Origin: Lepidurus packardi
Lineage: Eukaryota; Arthropoda; Branchiopoda; Notostraca; Triopsidae
NCBI GenBank assembly: GCA_023053545.1
Contig: JAKZAN010000007.1
Coordinates: 4,154,001 to 4,218,000 of the forward strand
Reading direction: 5' to 3'
Length of the DNA: 64,000 nt
In this document: piece by piece, positions 1-9,039 of the stretch
Layout of the letters: every line of letters begins with the position of its first letter
Position numbering within the stretch: the stretch's first letter is position 1
Program-made: the position numbers and the translations under genes
The notes under the pieces: model-generated
Told to the model about the DNA's origin: nothing
The model's database searches: none
Seen by the model: the letters and a program-made list of their open reading frames with translations, nothing else

Positions 1-635
1 ATAAACGACCGCCAAGCAAGCTTCGGTAGCCGTACAGTATTGTACGGCATTAAAAGTAATGTTTGGGACGAAAGAAGCAGTAATAAATAACAACCACAAA
101 GACAGAATAAAGGAGAGGAGACTTGCATCAAATGAGTCTTTTGTACTCTGCACCAGCGAGATCTTTTCCTACTACTGAGCACATATATTGCAACACTGAA
201 CTTTTCGCCCTATAGTACTTGCAGCTTAACAAGAACGAAAACTGGAAAGGTGAAGCTTCTCTCATGAAAGGCGAAGCTTACAACGTTTCTTAAACAGTTT
301 AGGTTGCCTTTAAGTGAGTTTCCATCTCCTAACCTGTTCATAGATAGGGTCTATGCATGTAAAGTGAGTGCTAGGTCTATACCTTAACTCTTTCAAGTGT
401 TGTGTACTTTTCTTTAGGACTAATTTATCATCAGAAATGAGTGGCGACGTGCTTGTAGATTCAAGAGAAATTCTCGGAACGAGGCAACTTTAACATTCTA
501 TTCTGTATCCATAATACAGGGCGCATCTATATTCCATTCTTCTGCACGTAATGTAAACGAAGGCAAGACACGTAGTACAAAAAATAACGAAAACGCCGAG
601 GTAAGAAGAAACGGAAACGTTTACGAAAACTTATA
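1..635. other. non-coding flank, no gene seen
   Basis: I see no supported gene, RNA or domain in this stretch. It is AT-rich with stop codons in all frames and ends at the TA target site of the pogo-like element that begins at 636. Confidence 0.5.
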
Positions 636-1259
636 CAGTAGATGCCGCTTATCACTGGTAATTAGAATCGGCCGCTTTATGGAATCAAATTTTACAGAAC
701 CGATTCAAAATGATCATTTATAGCATTTTAATCGGTTATTAGAATCACACTTTCGGATATTAGGCTCAATTTCGAAAGAATTCTTCACAGTGCAGTAACG
801 AAATTACGATAGTGATTGCTACATAGGCTTTGCATATTGACCAATAACATTGCTTGTACGTCGTTTTGACCAATCGTCATTTCCGGCCTACTACTATGCT
901 TAGGGATAAATTCCTTCTAAATTCCCCAGTCAATGAAATGAGCAAGTTATTCAATTGAATGACCCGTTCCTTTAACTGACCGGTAAAATTAGAGGGATAT
1001 CGAGTTGACAAACCCTACCTAAGCGTAGGAGTAGGCTTCAAAGGCGCAGTGTTCGTTATGTTTTAAACGTGTAGTTTACAAAAATGGCGACAAACAAGAA
1101 AATAGTTGATTCAAGTGTAAAAGAAAAGCTGCGGCTTATTGAAACTTATGACAAGTCTATAGCTACTGTACATATTTCCGATATCCGGTCATTAGAATCT
1201 CCGCTAAATGGAACCAATATTCTCTTGACAAACGTGATCACAATAAGCGACACCTACTG
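636..1259 (+). mobile_element. pogo/Tigger-like element, copy A (internally deleted)
   Basis: The element starts CAGTAGATGCCGCTTATC and ends with the imperfect inverse AATAAGCGACACCTACTG, flanked on both sides by TA, as expected for the Tc1/mariner-pogo group. A short reading frame from 1084 begins MATNKK and continues VKEKLRLIETYDK, which resembles the N-terminal CENP-B/Tigger helix-turn-helix. It then jumps straight into terminal sequence. Relative to the copy at 16802 about 230 bp are missing, so no transposase could be made. It is dead, non-autonomous debris of one family with two further copies in this window. Confidence 0.75.
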
Positions 1260-3687
1260 TATTTAAAACACACAACAATCCAGGGGAAATCCGTTTTGTT
1301 AGCTTCAATCTCATTCAATCTTGTTTCCAAGTCTTTTTTTATCGAGGTAAAATAAAAAAAATGTCATGGGAAATGCAGAGCATTCCGGGGTTAACTTTTT
1401 TGTAATTCTTGGCAGCATACTGGCAAAAGTATATAGGAAAGTAAAGCCCCTTAGCCTAGCTTCTTTCCGGAGAACCCCGCACGTTTCTCGGAAGTCCTAT
1501 AATGAAGTTGAGGAGACAAACGTCTACGTTATCTCCGCTGCAAGAGATGCTTCTTACTTTAGCCAAAGCTTTGCGTGGATGCCGTGGACATCTTGACAAC
1601 TCCCCCAGTAAGCGCTAAACAGCATCTCTTCAAAAATCCCCGACAGACCGCTAATAACGCCGACCATTAACTTCGGCTTAAAAAGGGACCGACACGAAAA
1701 TATAGTGATGTATAAAAAGATGGGCTCCTAAAAGCCGCAAGGATCTAAAAACGATTTGGGGAGTAGTTGTAAACGTAAACGTTACCGGGAAGGGGGCGTG
1801 ACGAAGGAAAATTAACGGTTAGGAGAAACTTAAATGCAGATAATTCTTCAATTGAAGTCTGAAATGGGAGTAGACAGATCCTGCGTCCTGCAACACAATG
1901 AGAGGAAGAGCGCGACTGCAAATCTATGTTCGCCTAAGCCGATCTTTACTTTTTGTGCTCTTTCGGACGGGGGGTCCCCAACATTGTTCTGAATGACAGA
2001 AAACAAATGAGAGGCGCCAAACGTTAGGTATTCTACTACCTACGTCGTTCCATTCGCTCATGCCATCGTCGAGGCGTAGGCGGCTTTCAATCAATAACAT
2101 TCATTACGCCCCAAACTATTGTCTTGCAAAGTCTGAGCTGGCGTGTTCAAGAGCCAAGATCAACGAGAATGTACAAATTCAAGACCCGAGTACTCTCGTT
2201 TACGGGAGGCTAAAGGCAAAAAAAGCAACACTCCTAAAAAAAAAAAAGAAAAACCTAATCAACGCAACTAAGCCGAAAACGAAAACAGCCTAGCAAGGGT
2301 TTCTTCTCTACCTGTTTTATTTAATTAAACTAACCCAATAAAAGTGCACCTAGTTTTAACAGTTAAGGCTCTGTTGCAAAATGAAAAGAAAAAATACCCA
2401 AGGTGACGAGAATCCACGTCCGAGATTACAGCACCAACACCGCAATTAGCGCCCGAACAAGAGAACGCAAATCACACCCAACCTATTTTTACATCAATTA
2501 CCTAGCATTCTGGGTCTGCCGTGAGGATCCTTGGTTTTTACTGTAATGAGCCGCGAAAAACTCTTCGTCACGCAAAAATTTCCAAAAGAAGTAAAATAAA
2601 CATAGTTGCTTTGCTCAAATCATCGTTTTCTTCCATCACACTCAGTTTTCTTTGCACCAAGCAATTTTCTTCCCAACCCAAATAACACGTAGAGATAAGA
2701 GGGCCATTCACCTGTCGTCACCTGCTTTTGCTGCTATGACCACAATAAACATATGTTCCCTTTTTGAGTCATACAAGTATTGTACCTTCGGTCTCGCCGG
2801 TTTCTCTTTCGCTCTTCCTGTTCCTTTTGCTCTGTCGTGTCGCTTGCACAGATTTTCGTTCTGTGTCCCAGTTTCTACGGCTGTGCCTAAGAATCGGTTG
2901 TTTGCCGGCACGCCCATGATTTCCTCTAGAAATCTGCGAGTTCTGGAAACTACCAAGTGCGTCAGTAAGAGCAAGACGTCGACGTCACTAATAAACTTAC
3001 ATGTTTTTTTTTTGCTTTGCTTTCCTCGCGTATCAGTAAGCTTTTGGTATTGATTCATACTCATAGCTGACCCTAGAGGATAAGACTCATTCGGGCCCCA
3101 TGACGCCCCCCACTACCGCTGCCAAATGAAGAGCTGTGACTGTTCGGTTCGATATATAGAGCTCTCTGAATAAGAGATAAGAGGGTGCCCAGATTGCAGT
3201 AAAAAAGCGAATTGCTTGCACACATGTCACAAGCTACATTCCCACCATCGGGCTTGGCATATTTACGCGAGAGCAGATACAAACAAATCAGGTGGCGTAA
3301 ACGTAAACGACATGCGTTAGCCCCTGCTTGCAAAAATAAATTCCTGGCTGTTAATGGCTAATTCGGAAGTAGTGAGTCTTTCCTGAGGCTATTTACACTC
3401 CTCCAAAGGGGGACAGTGAGGTACCGTACCACATCATTGACCGTAATGACATGGTTTAATTTATGTATGGGCATGTACATTAGTATGGGCAGAAAAGTCT
3501 TGGCTTTGGGAATCTTGCGATTCTTTTTTTTTACTCTAAGGAGTACATACGTATATAAAGGCAATGTAATAGTCTGTTAGCTGCTTGTCTAAATAAGGAT
3601 ATAATGTAAGACCTATTCAAGGGAGAAAACGTGTGAACGTTCCGTGGGAGCAAACGTGAAACGCCGTAAGCAAGGTGAAATCCTTAC
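1260..3687. other. non-coding region, no gene seen
   Basis: Several frames of 60-130 codons exist on both strands, but none shows a recognisable domain, and overlapping frames on opposite strands are about equally open, which suggests chance. The motif GTAAACGTAAACG occurs near 1769 and 3297. No RNA gene was recognised. Confidence 0.4.
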
Positions 3688-3860
3688 CTTGATTCCGTCC
3701 AAGGTAGGCTGCTGCAAGAAAATAACTCGGGTGAATGTAGAGATTCGTAGCTAAAATCGACAGGGCTTAAGTCTTCAAAAAATCCTGGCATCCAAAGTCC
3801 AGCCATGGAAAAGAGTTTGTTTGGTTCTGAGGTAGGTGTAGCAAAAATCGGATGTCCCAT
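3688..3860 (-). CDS. possible first coding exon of an unknown minus-strand gene
   Basis: On the minus strand an ATG at 3860 opens 57 codons (MGHPIF...LPWTES) ending at AG followed by GTAAGG, a strong donor in phase 2. A TATATAAG motif lies on the same strand about 35 nt upstream of the ATG (about 3892-3899). Splicing to an AG near 3617 would add SYIISLFRQ and a short tail ending in TAG, giving a protein of about 84 residues. The peptide matches no family I know. TATA box, start and donor in order are suggestive, but such combinations arise by chance in 64 kb. It could also be an internal exon of a gene extending off the left edge. Confidence 0.25.
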
Positions 3861-3899
3861 TAATCCATAAAAACTCACAGTATTTTAAGACACTTATAT

Positions 3900-4955
3900 A
3901 AAGGCCACAGTTGCGCAAGCTGCAAGTTTAAATTAGGCTGCCAAACAGGAGAGGAAATACACACATCTGAAAGAAATTAAGAGCATCGGTTTCCGAAATA
4001 TTAATTTTTCTTTGCATAAGAAGTAAGCAAAATATAGCTATTACAACGTTCGCTCATTTGAATATTGGCACGGGCATTCGTTAAATCTGTAGACTGAGTG
4101 GTGAGCTGTCCTGATTTTCATATTTATCTCTATTGGCGCATTGTGCAAGATTCTAGATAAGAAAGCCATGGATAACAACAAAGTGCTTAAAAAATTTACC
4201 AGATACTACAGGTTCCCGCCTTTTGGCTTTTGCACTTGGACTGCGAATCAAGGCGGATTATGGAATGTTCGGTTCCAAAAATAGTTATCACAACGTCAAC
4301 ATGTCCAGGAATAAGAGGTGGAAGCTCAGATTTGTCCTTGTACTATTCTACTATATTTCCTGATTTGATTAATCCACAGTTTTCATTTCACTCCATGCGT
4401 TAATCATACACAGCTGCTTTCACTTTAATAGAGTTAACATAAGTCAGTGAGCTACCTTGTTGACGGCAAGAACGTTTCTGTAAACTGGTTTCCCAACCTG
4501 TTGCCCTACGCCATGCTGCTGCCATGTTCCAACGTTCTTTACTAGTTTGACGAAGCTAGGATTATCAAAGTTCGTTGAAAATACGATGCACAGTCTAACG
4601 TCAGCAAAACGCTTTGCGCGCCACACGGCGCTGACAATATTTGAAAGTTTTGGCGCGCTAAAAGACTCGGCTTTTCCATTTCTTACGCATAGTTCTGATG
4701 AACATCAAGAGCGAATATAACAAGGGCATATATAAATAGGCAAATATCCGAAGGGTGTATTCCCATTCTCACTGAGAACCGAAGACTTGCGAAGAAAATA
4801 CTCACACAACAATTCTTGGACAACAAGACCACGTCACTCCAAAACCGAGTCAATTTGCAACCACAGTAGTCAACAAGAAACCGATACCAAGAAAGAAGAT
4901 TATGTCAAGTTATACACCTGTTATCATGTGACCTATGCCAGACATATCTAATAGC
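3900..4955. other. intergenic stretch downstream of the minus-strand SR gene
   Basis: This holds the 3' untranslated region and flank of the SR gene that ends at 4956. A TATA-like GCATATATAAATAGG lies on the plus strand near 4727 and an E2F-like TTTTGGCGCGCTAAAA near 4648, but no reading frame worth calling follows either. Confidence 0.4.
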
Positions 4956-6094
4956 TTAACCGCGGTCACTTGGAGTATGGCTGCGACTACGAGATCGACG
5001 AGTATCACGGCCGGGACGACGACTGTAGAAAGCATGTTTTCTATTTCTCTTAGTTGTCGATTTAATCAAATTACCTGTCTTTGAATGTAGATCGCACATC
5101 TCTGCGAGGAGAACGACTGCGTGATCGTCGTGCAGGTCCAGACCTAACCAGAACACCAATCTTATTAATAGCCGATTAACGAACAAAATATTTCCTGTCT
5201 TGACCAAAGAGAAAGAAAAAATAAAATAATAGAACCGCATACTTAAAAACCCCAGAACTTAGAATCCCTTGCTTAGCTTTACTCTCGTCTAGTTCATTTT
5301 AGGTATACCGTGCTTTGATGACCAGCAACGGGATTTAGGCAAGAGAAGTTCCTCTCGCAATGTGGTCTGCTGACAGTGCTGGTGTGTAGCCTTATGCTGG
5401 CATTTTTTTGAGCAAGAAGCTTATTTGAAGGAGTAGCTCAATGCTGAAGGATTGTTGGACATGGAGATGAGAAACAGATGATGTGGAGGGATGAAAGTGG
5501 ATGTCGCGGAGACCCTGGAATTTTGGGCATCTGTGTTAATTCGAGTCAAACTGACCAGAAAAGGTGAAAAAAAATCAACAGAAAAGGCCAAATATACGCG
5601 CGGATGCCTTGCCGTTAATACCTTAATCAGAAGACAATGGTGGGAGAAAATATACACAAAACGGACATGTAAAGCAAGTCAATAACACATACCGTCCTCC
5701 ATTTGAATCATTGCGGCCTTTATACGGTTCATAACGCGGGGAACGGCGGTTTCCATCTCCTTTACCACCATCTTGACGCTTTCGACCGGTCGACATTTGC
5801 ACACGAATTTTGTTCCCGCAAAATCGTCTAAGCAAAAACATGTTACTTGAAAAGTTCGAACTGGTCGTAAATGAGGCCTGCTTACGTTCCATCAAGTTCT
5901 TTTACAGCATCTTCTGCGTCACGTGGATCTTCAAATTCAACAAAGGCAAAGCCAGGAGGATTTCTAGCAATCCAAACGTTCTTCAAATTGCCATATTTGC
6001 TGAAAAGTCCCTCCAAATCTCCCCGAGCAGTTTCTGATTCCAAGTTACCAATGTATACTTTGCATTCCAAATCCCATTCACGGTGGCGTGACAT
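4956..6094 (-). CDS. SRSF3: SR splicing factor, SRSF3/Rbp1 type (copy a)
   Basis: Coding exons on the minus strand are 6094-5886, 5827-5693, 5143-5075 and 5022-4956; all phases agree and give 159 residues (human SRSF3 has 164). An RRM covers about residues 11-82, with RNP2 as VYIGNL (13-18) and RNP1 as GFAFVEFE (48-55), preceded by the family signature REWDL. A short basic linker and a modest RS tail (SRSRS blocks, ending HTPSDRG) follow. No zinc knuckle is present, so it is SRSF3/Rbp1-like rather than SRSF7-like. SR proteins of this type bind exonic enhancers and help recruit spliceosome components and export factors in the nucleus. The introns are 58, 549 and 52 nt; the long one lies between the RRM and RS exons. 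It is divergent from a close paralogue at 6841. Confidence 0.95.
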
Positions 6095-6840
6095 GTTCGT
6101 GTTAATAAGGGAAAAGCTCTGTTTACAAGCTTGAATTTCTCTTTATTTTGTCGACGAAAGAAAGCTATATCATTGGTGAGATGTAATTCGTAAACCTTCG
6201 TCACCGCGACCGCCCCTTTGCAAAAGCACGCTATGCCGCATTGCCAAATGTAGAATTTCGTACAATTTGCTTTATTTCTATGGGCATGAATACTTCGTAG
6301 GTCGAAAGAGAAAGTTTTTAAAACTCATAAATAATTATACTTTCTCGGAAAGTACTTTATATTAACGTATTTTACGTTATTTTTTGTTATTTTATACCTA
6401 AAATTGGAGCAAGAGAGAGTGTGGATAAAATGCGAAACGGGAAATGTTAAAGCGCGAAACCAACTACAAAACAGCTTTCATGGGATGACGACTGCCGGAC
6501 TTGAATACCTGTTTAATTCTTTAGGAGAATAAAAATGTACTAACCAGATATTAAAGCATTTTTAGTATTTTATAATTTGGCATGATTTCGCTCGTGTGGT
6601 TTCGAAGGTTTCGCTGGATCGTTTCGCATTTCGGATTTTCGCTTCTTACACTTTATCTTCCTCGCCTGGGCATGGGCGGAGCTACCGAAATCGATGTTGT
6701 GGACGCGAAACCGGTATTTGTTCGTTGGGTTCATTTAGATCCACTTGAGACCCGAGGATTTATATTTGCATCAGGTAAATTTTGCTGTTCTCCTTGGACT
6801 CGGGTTCATTCATTGTTCTTTAGACATCAAAGCCTCGATA
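6095..6840. promoter_or_regulatory. shared head-to-head promoter region of the two SR genes
   Basis: This 746-bp region separates the two divergent start codons and must hold both 5' untranslated regions and promoters. On the plus side a probable 5'UTR intron of 49 nt runs 6775-6823 (CAG|GTAAAT ... TTCTTTAG|A), placing the acceptor 17 nt before the ATG. The middle (about 6300-6420) is AT-rich. No canonical TATA box stands out at a convincing distance on either side. Confidence 0.6.
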
Positions 6841-8526
6841 ATGTCGCGCCATAGAGAATGGGATTTACAATGCAAGGTTTACGTTGGAAATCTTGGACCC
6901 AACGCAGCCAGAGCCGATTTAGAAACGGCTTTTAGTAAATACGGAGCTTTGAAAAATGTTTGGGTCGCTCGAAACCCTCCTGGATTTGCATTTGTTGAGT
7001 TTGAAGACACCCGGGATGCCGAAGACGCAGTGAGGGCGTTAGATGGCTCGTAATTATTATAATCTTTCCTATTACTAATAGCGGGTTCCACTGGCAGCAC
7101 TGGTGCAATATTTTTGGCACTCCGGGTGTAAGCGTATACATGTTTGACACACTGAGTGCCAAAAAAAACCACACCAGTGCAGCCAGCGGAACACAGTAAT
7201 AAGGTAAAACCTCCGTTTGATTGTTGACTAATTTTATTTTATTTATTTTTTCCTTTGAAGTCGTTTGGGCGGAGATAGAATTCGCGTTGAAATGTCTAGT
7301 GGCCGGCGCCGGAATACTAGAGGAGGAGGAGGTGGTGGTGGAGGCGGAGGCGGAGGCGGCTATAATAATGGCGGACGTCGCGGTGGAGGTGGACGCGGCG
7401 GAGGAAGGTATAGTAATAAGCCAATTTTTCATTCATTCCCAGACAGTAAAACACAATTTCCCCCGCTCTCTCAGGCGCTTTTCTCCAAGAGGGTAAGTCT
7501 AGACTACTTCTAACGGTGGTGTAGTTTGGGTGTCTTTTGTGGGCAAAGACTGGTTGTCGTGTACAAAAAAAACCCTTTGTTACTCCTTGTTCTCAAGTTG
7601 ACGAGGTTTTTGAAGGATTTGGATTTGATAGGCTTCTGTCGTTCCCAAGGCCGTTCATTCGTCCTACAACACCGTAATGACACGTTGATTTTGCCAACAC
7701 CTACTTGCTTCTTGCCAGCACCGAGCTTCTTCCTCGTGACAATTTCTCGTTGTGACAGCCTACACATAGACATCCGTGTCAGCCGTTCCCTGCATTTTTT
7801 CTGCTCAACAACCTCATCCGTGGGGCTCAGCTCAAAATGCACGCGTTTTCCCCCAGCTCATGAAAACAGAATCAGCAAAAGTCGGTTGCAAACAGGGGTG
7901 AACAAGGTCATCTAGAAGGGGGTTGCAAATCAGTTAGCTGCCCAGGCTCTACTCGCTCATGTTACCTCTGCAGAGTAAGCCTTTACTTATAATGCTCTTC
8001 TAAAAATATGCCATATAGCCCATCAACGTGTTGACCGGTCTTGCCACCTATCTCATCACCTACACCCTTTCTTATTTAGACCCCGTTCTCCGCGACGCAA
8101 TCGTTCCCGTTCCCGCGAGCGCACTCGTGATCAACGTTCTCGTTCCCGATCCTACTCCAGAGAAAATAGGTATTTTCAAAGTCTCATTATGTTAAGGACA
8201 CGGTGTTGTCAAAGTAGTTTATTCTTTTCAAACGATGGCACTGACATCTTTTGACAAAAAAAATATGATGCGATGGCGGGCATTGAAAATTGAAAAAAAA
8301 AATCGTGTATCTAAATCTTTTGACGTTTTAAGATATTTTAAAAAAAGAATTGTCCAAGTATGTAGCTACATTTCTTTTTCAAGTTTCATAATTCTCATGA
8401 TATAGGGGTATGACATCTGTGCCATCTTTTGACAAAAAAATCCACTACTGTAACTACACCGTGGCCTTAACGCTTTTTGCGATATTATTGTTTGATTTTT
8501 CCAGTCGTTCTCGCTCGCCGAATTAG
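6841..8526 (+). CDS. SRSF3: SR splicing factor, SRSF3/Rbp1 type (copy b), glycine-rich
   Basis: Exons 6841-7049, 7261-7407, 8080-8169 and 8505-8526 join in phase to give 155 residues. The RRM (about 11-82) has RNP2 VYVGNL and RNP1 GFAFVEFE and resembles insect Rbp1, including the [10 protein letters not shown] block after it. Residues about 90-118 are almost pure glycine with scattered arginines. The RS domain is short ([16 protein letters not shown], then RSRSPN). By hand count about 55 of 69 exon-1 residues match the divergent paralogue, and the exon-1 end, the exon phases and the four-exon structure are identical, so the two are a duplicated pair. The introns are 211, 672 and 335 nt; the first and third are swollen by hairpin elements. 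An alternative last exon may exist at 8905-9001. Confidence 0.95.
7082..7195. repeat. small foldback (hairpin) element in SRSF-b intron 1
   Basis: Two inverted arms of about 41 nt (7082-7122 and 7154-7195) share TTCCRCTGGCWGCACTGGTG and TTTTTGGCACTC around a loop of about 31 nt. It has the shape of a miniature inverted-repeat element. The paralogous intron in the divergent SR gene is only 58 nt and lacks it, which supports an insertion. Confidence 0.7.
7408..8079 (+). other. long intron 2 of SRSF-b
   Basis: This 672-nt intron sits between the RRM/glycine exon and the RS exon, the same position as the 549-nt long intron of the divergent paralogue. Reading through its donor adds about 35 residues and then stops at 7511-7513, which would give a protein without an RS domain. 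Long introns at this place in animal SR genes often carry unproductive cassette exons. I cannot fix such an exon by eye here. Confidence 0.5.
8191..8471. mobile_element. 281-bp TTAA-ended MITE in SRSF-b intron 3
   Basis: Terminal inverted repeats GTTAAGGACACGGTGTTGT and, at the other end reversed, GTTAAGGCCACGGTGTAGT continue imperfectly for about 80 nt, with a shared inner GATGGCAC block. TTAA is present at both ends. There is no coding capacity. The host intron is 335 nt; without the element 54 nt remain, close to the 52-nt intron of the paralogue. A lone related end (TTAAGGCCAGGGTGTAGTGG, reversed) lies at about 44151-44170. Confidence 0.75.
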
Positions 8527-8779
8527 AAGATCCCTCGGATTATAAGCATATTATTTCGTCTTACGTTGTGTCATTGCTTCAACGTTAACGACCGTGGTGT
8601 TTATTTGCACAGAAAATTTCGAGATTTCCCTTTTATTCCTTTATAGCATGTTGTCGGTTTTTGGTCCCTGTAACGGGCAACGAACCTTCCATGTACCAGA
8701 ACAAACATATACACACCCATTACACTGTCCAAATACAAAAGTTAACTCTTACAAATGTGTTCGTTTCTCCCATTTTTTG

Positions 8780-8785
8780 TTTATT
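8780..8785 (-). terminator. candidate CPSF6 polyadenylation signal
   Basis: AATAAA on the minus strand, 255 nt past the CPSF6 stop codon. A second AATAAA lies near 8599-8604. Use of either would make the CPSF6 3'UTR overlap the 3' end of the convergent SRSF-b gene. Confidence 0.45.
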
Positions 8786-8904
8786 CCATTCTAAATCCGG
8801 CTCCTAAGCTTCTACACAAAGAAAAATAACCTTACTCGACAAATAGTGTGTTTGAATACTTCGAATGTTCTACTTCGACTTGTTTGCTTTTTCCTTTTTT
8901 TCAG

Positions 8905-9001
8905 GGTTTCTAATGCAGATTCAAATGAACATCTCGATATTAAAACTGTTCGTAATGTCAATATGATTAAAGAAAAGGGAAACGAAGGAAAGAGACATTA
9001 G
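8905..9001 (+). CDS. possible alternative last exon of SRSF-b
   Basis: A strong acceptor (TTCCTTTTTTTCAG) at 8904 precedes an open stretch that, joined to the phase-2 donor after 8169, reads R then VSNADSNEHLDIKT and continues for 32 codons to TAG at 8999-9001. Phase and frame fit exactly. It would replace the last seven codons (RSRSPN and stop) with a charged, RS-free tail. It could equally be a 3'UTR exon or chance. It ends 39 bp before the CPSF6 stop codon on the other strand. Confidence 0.4.
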
Positions 9002-9039
9002 CCATGCACAACGACAGCACAGGAGTTTTCACCTTTGAA

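Noticed and set aside
6932-7432. 166-codon minus-strand frame opposite SRSF-b
   Set aside because: Its low-complexity Ser/Ala/Thr stretch is the antisense of the glycine-rich coding exon.
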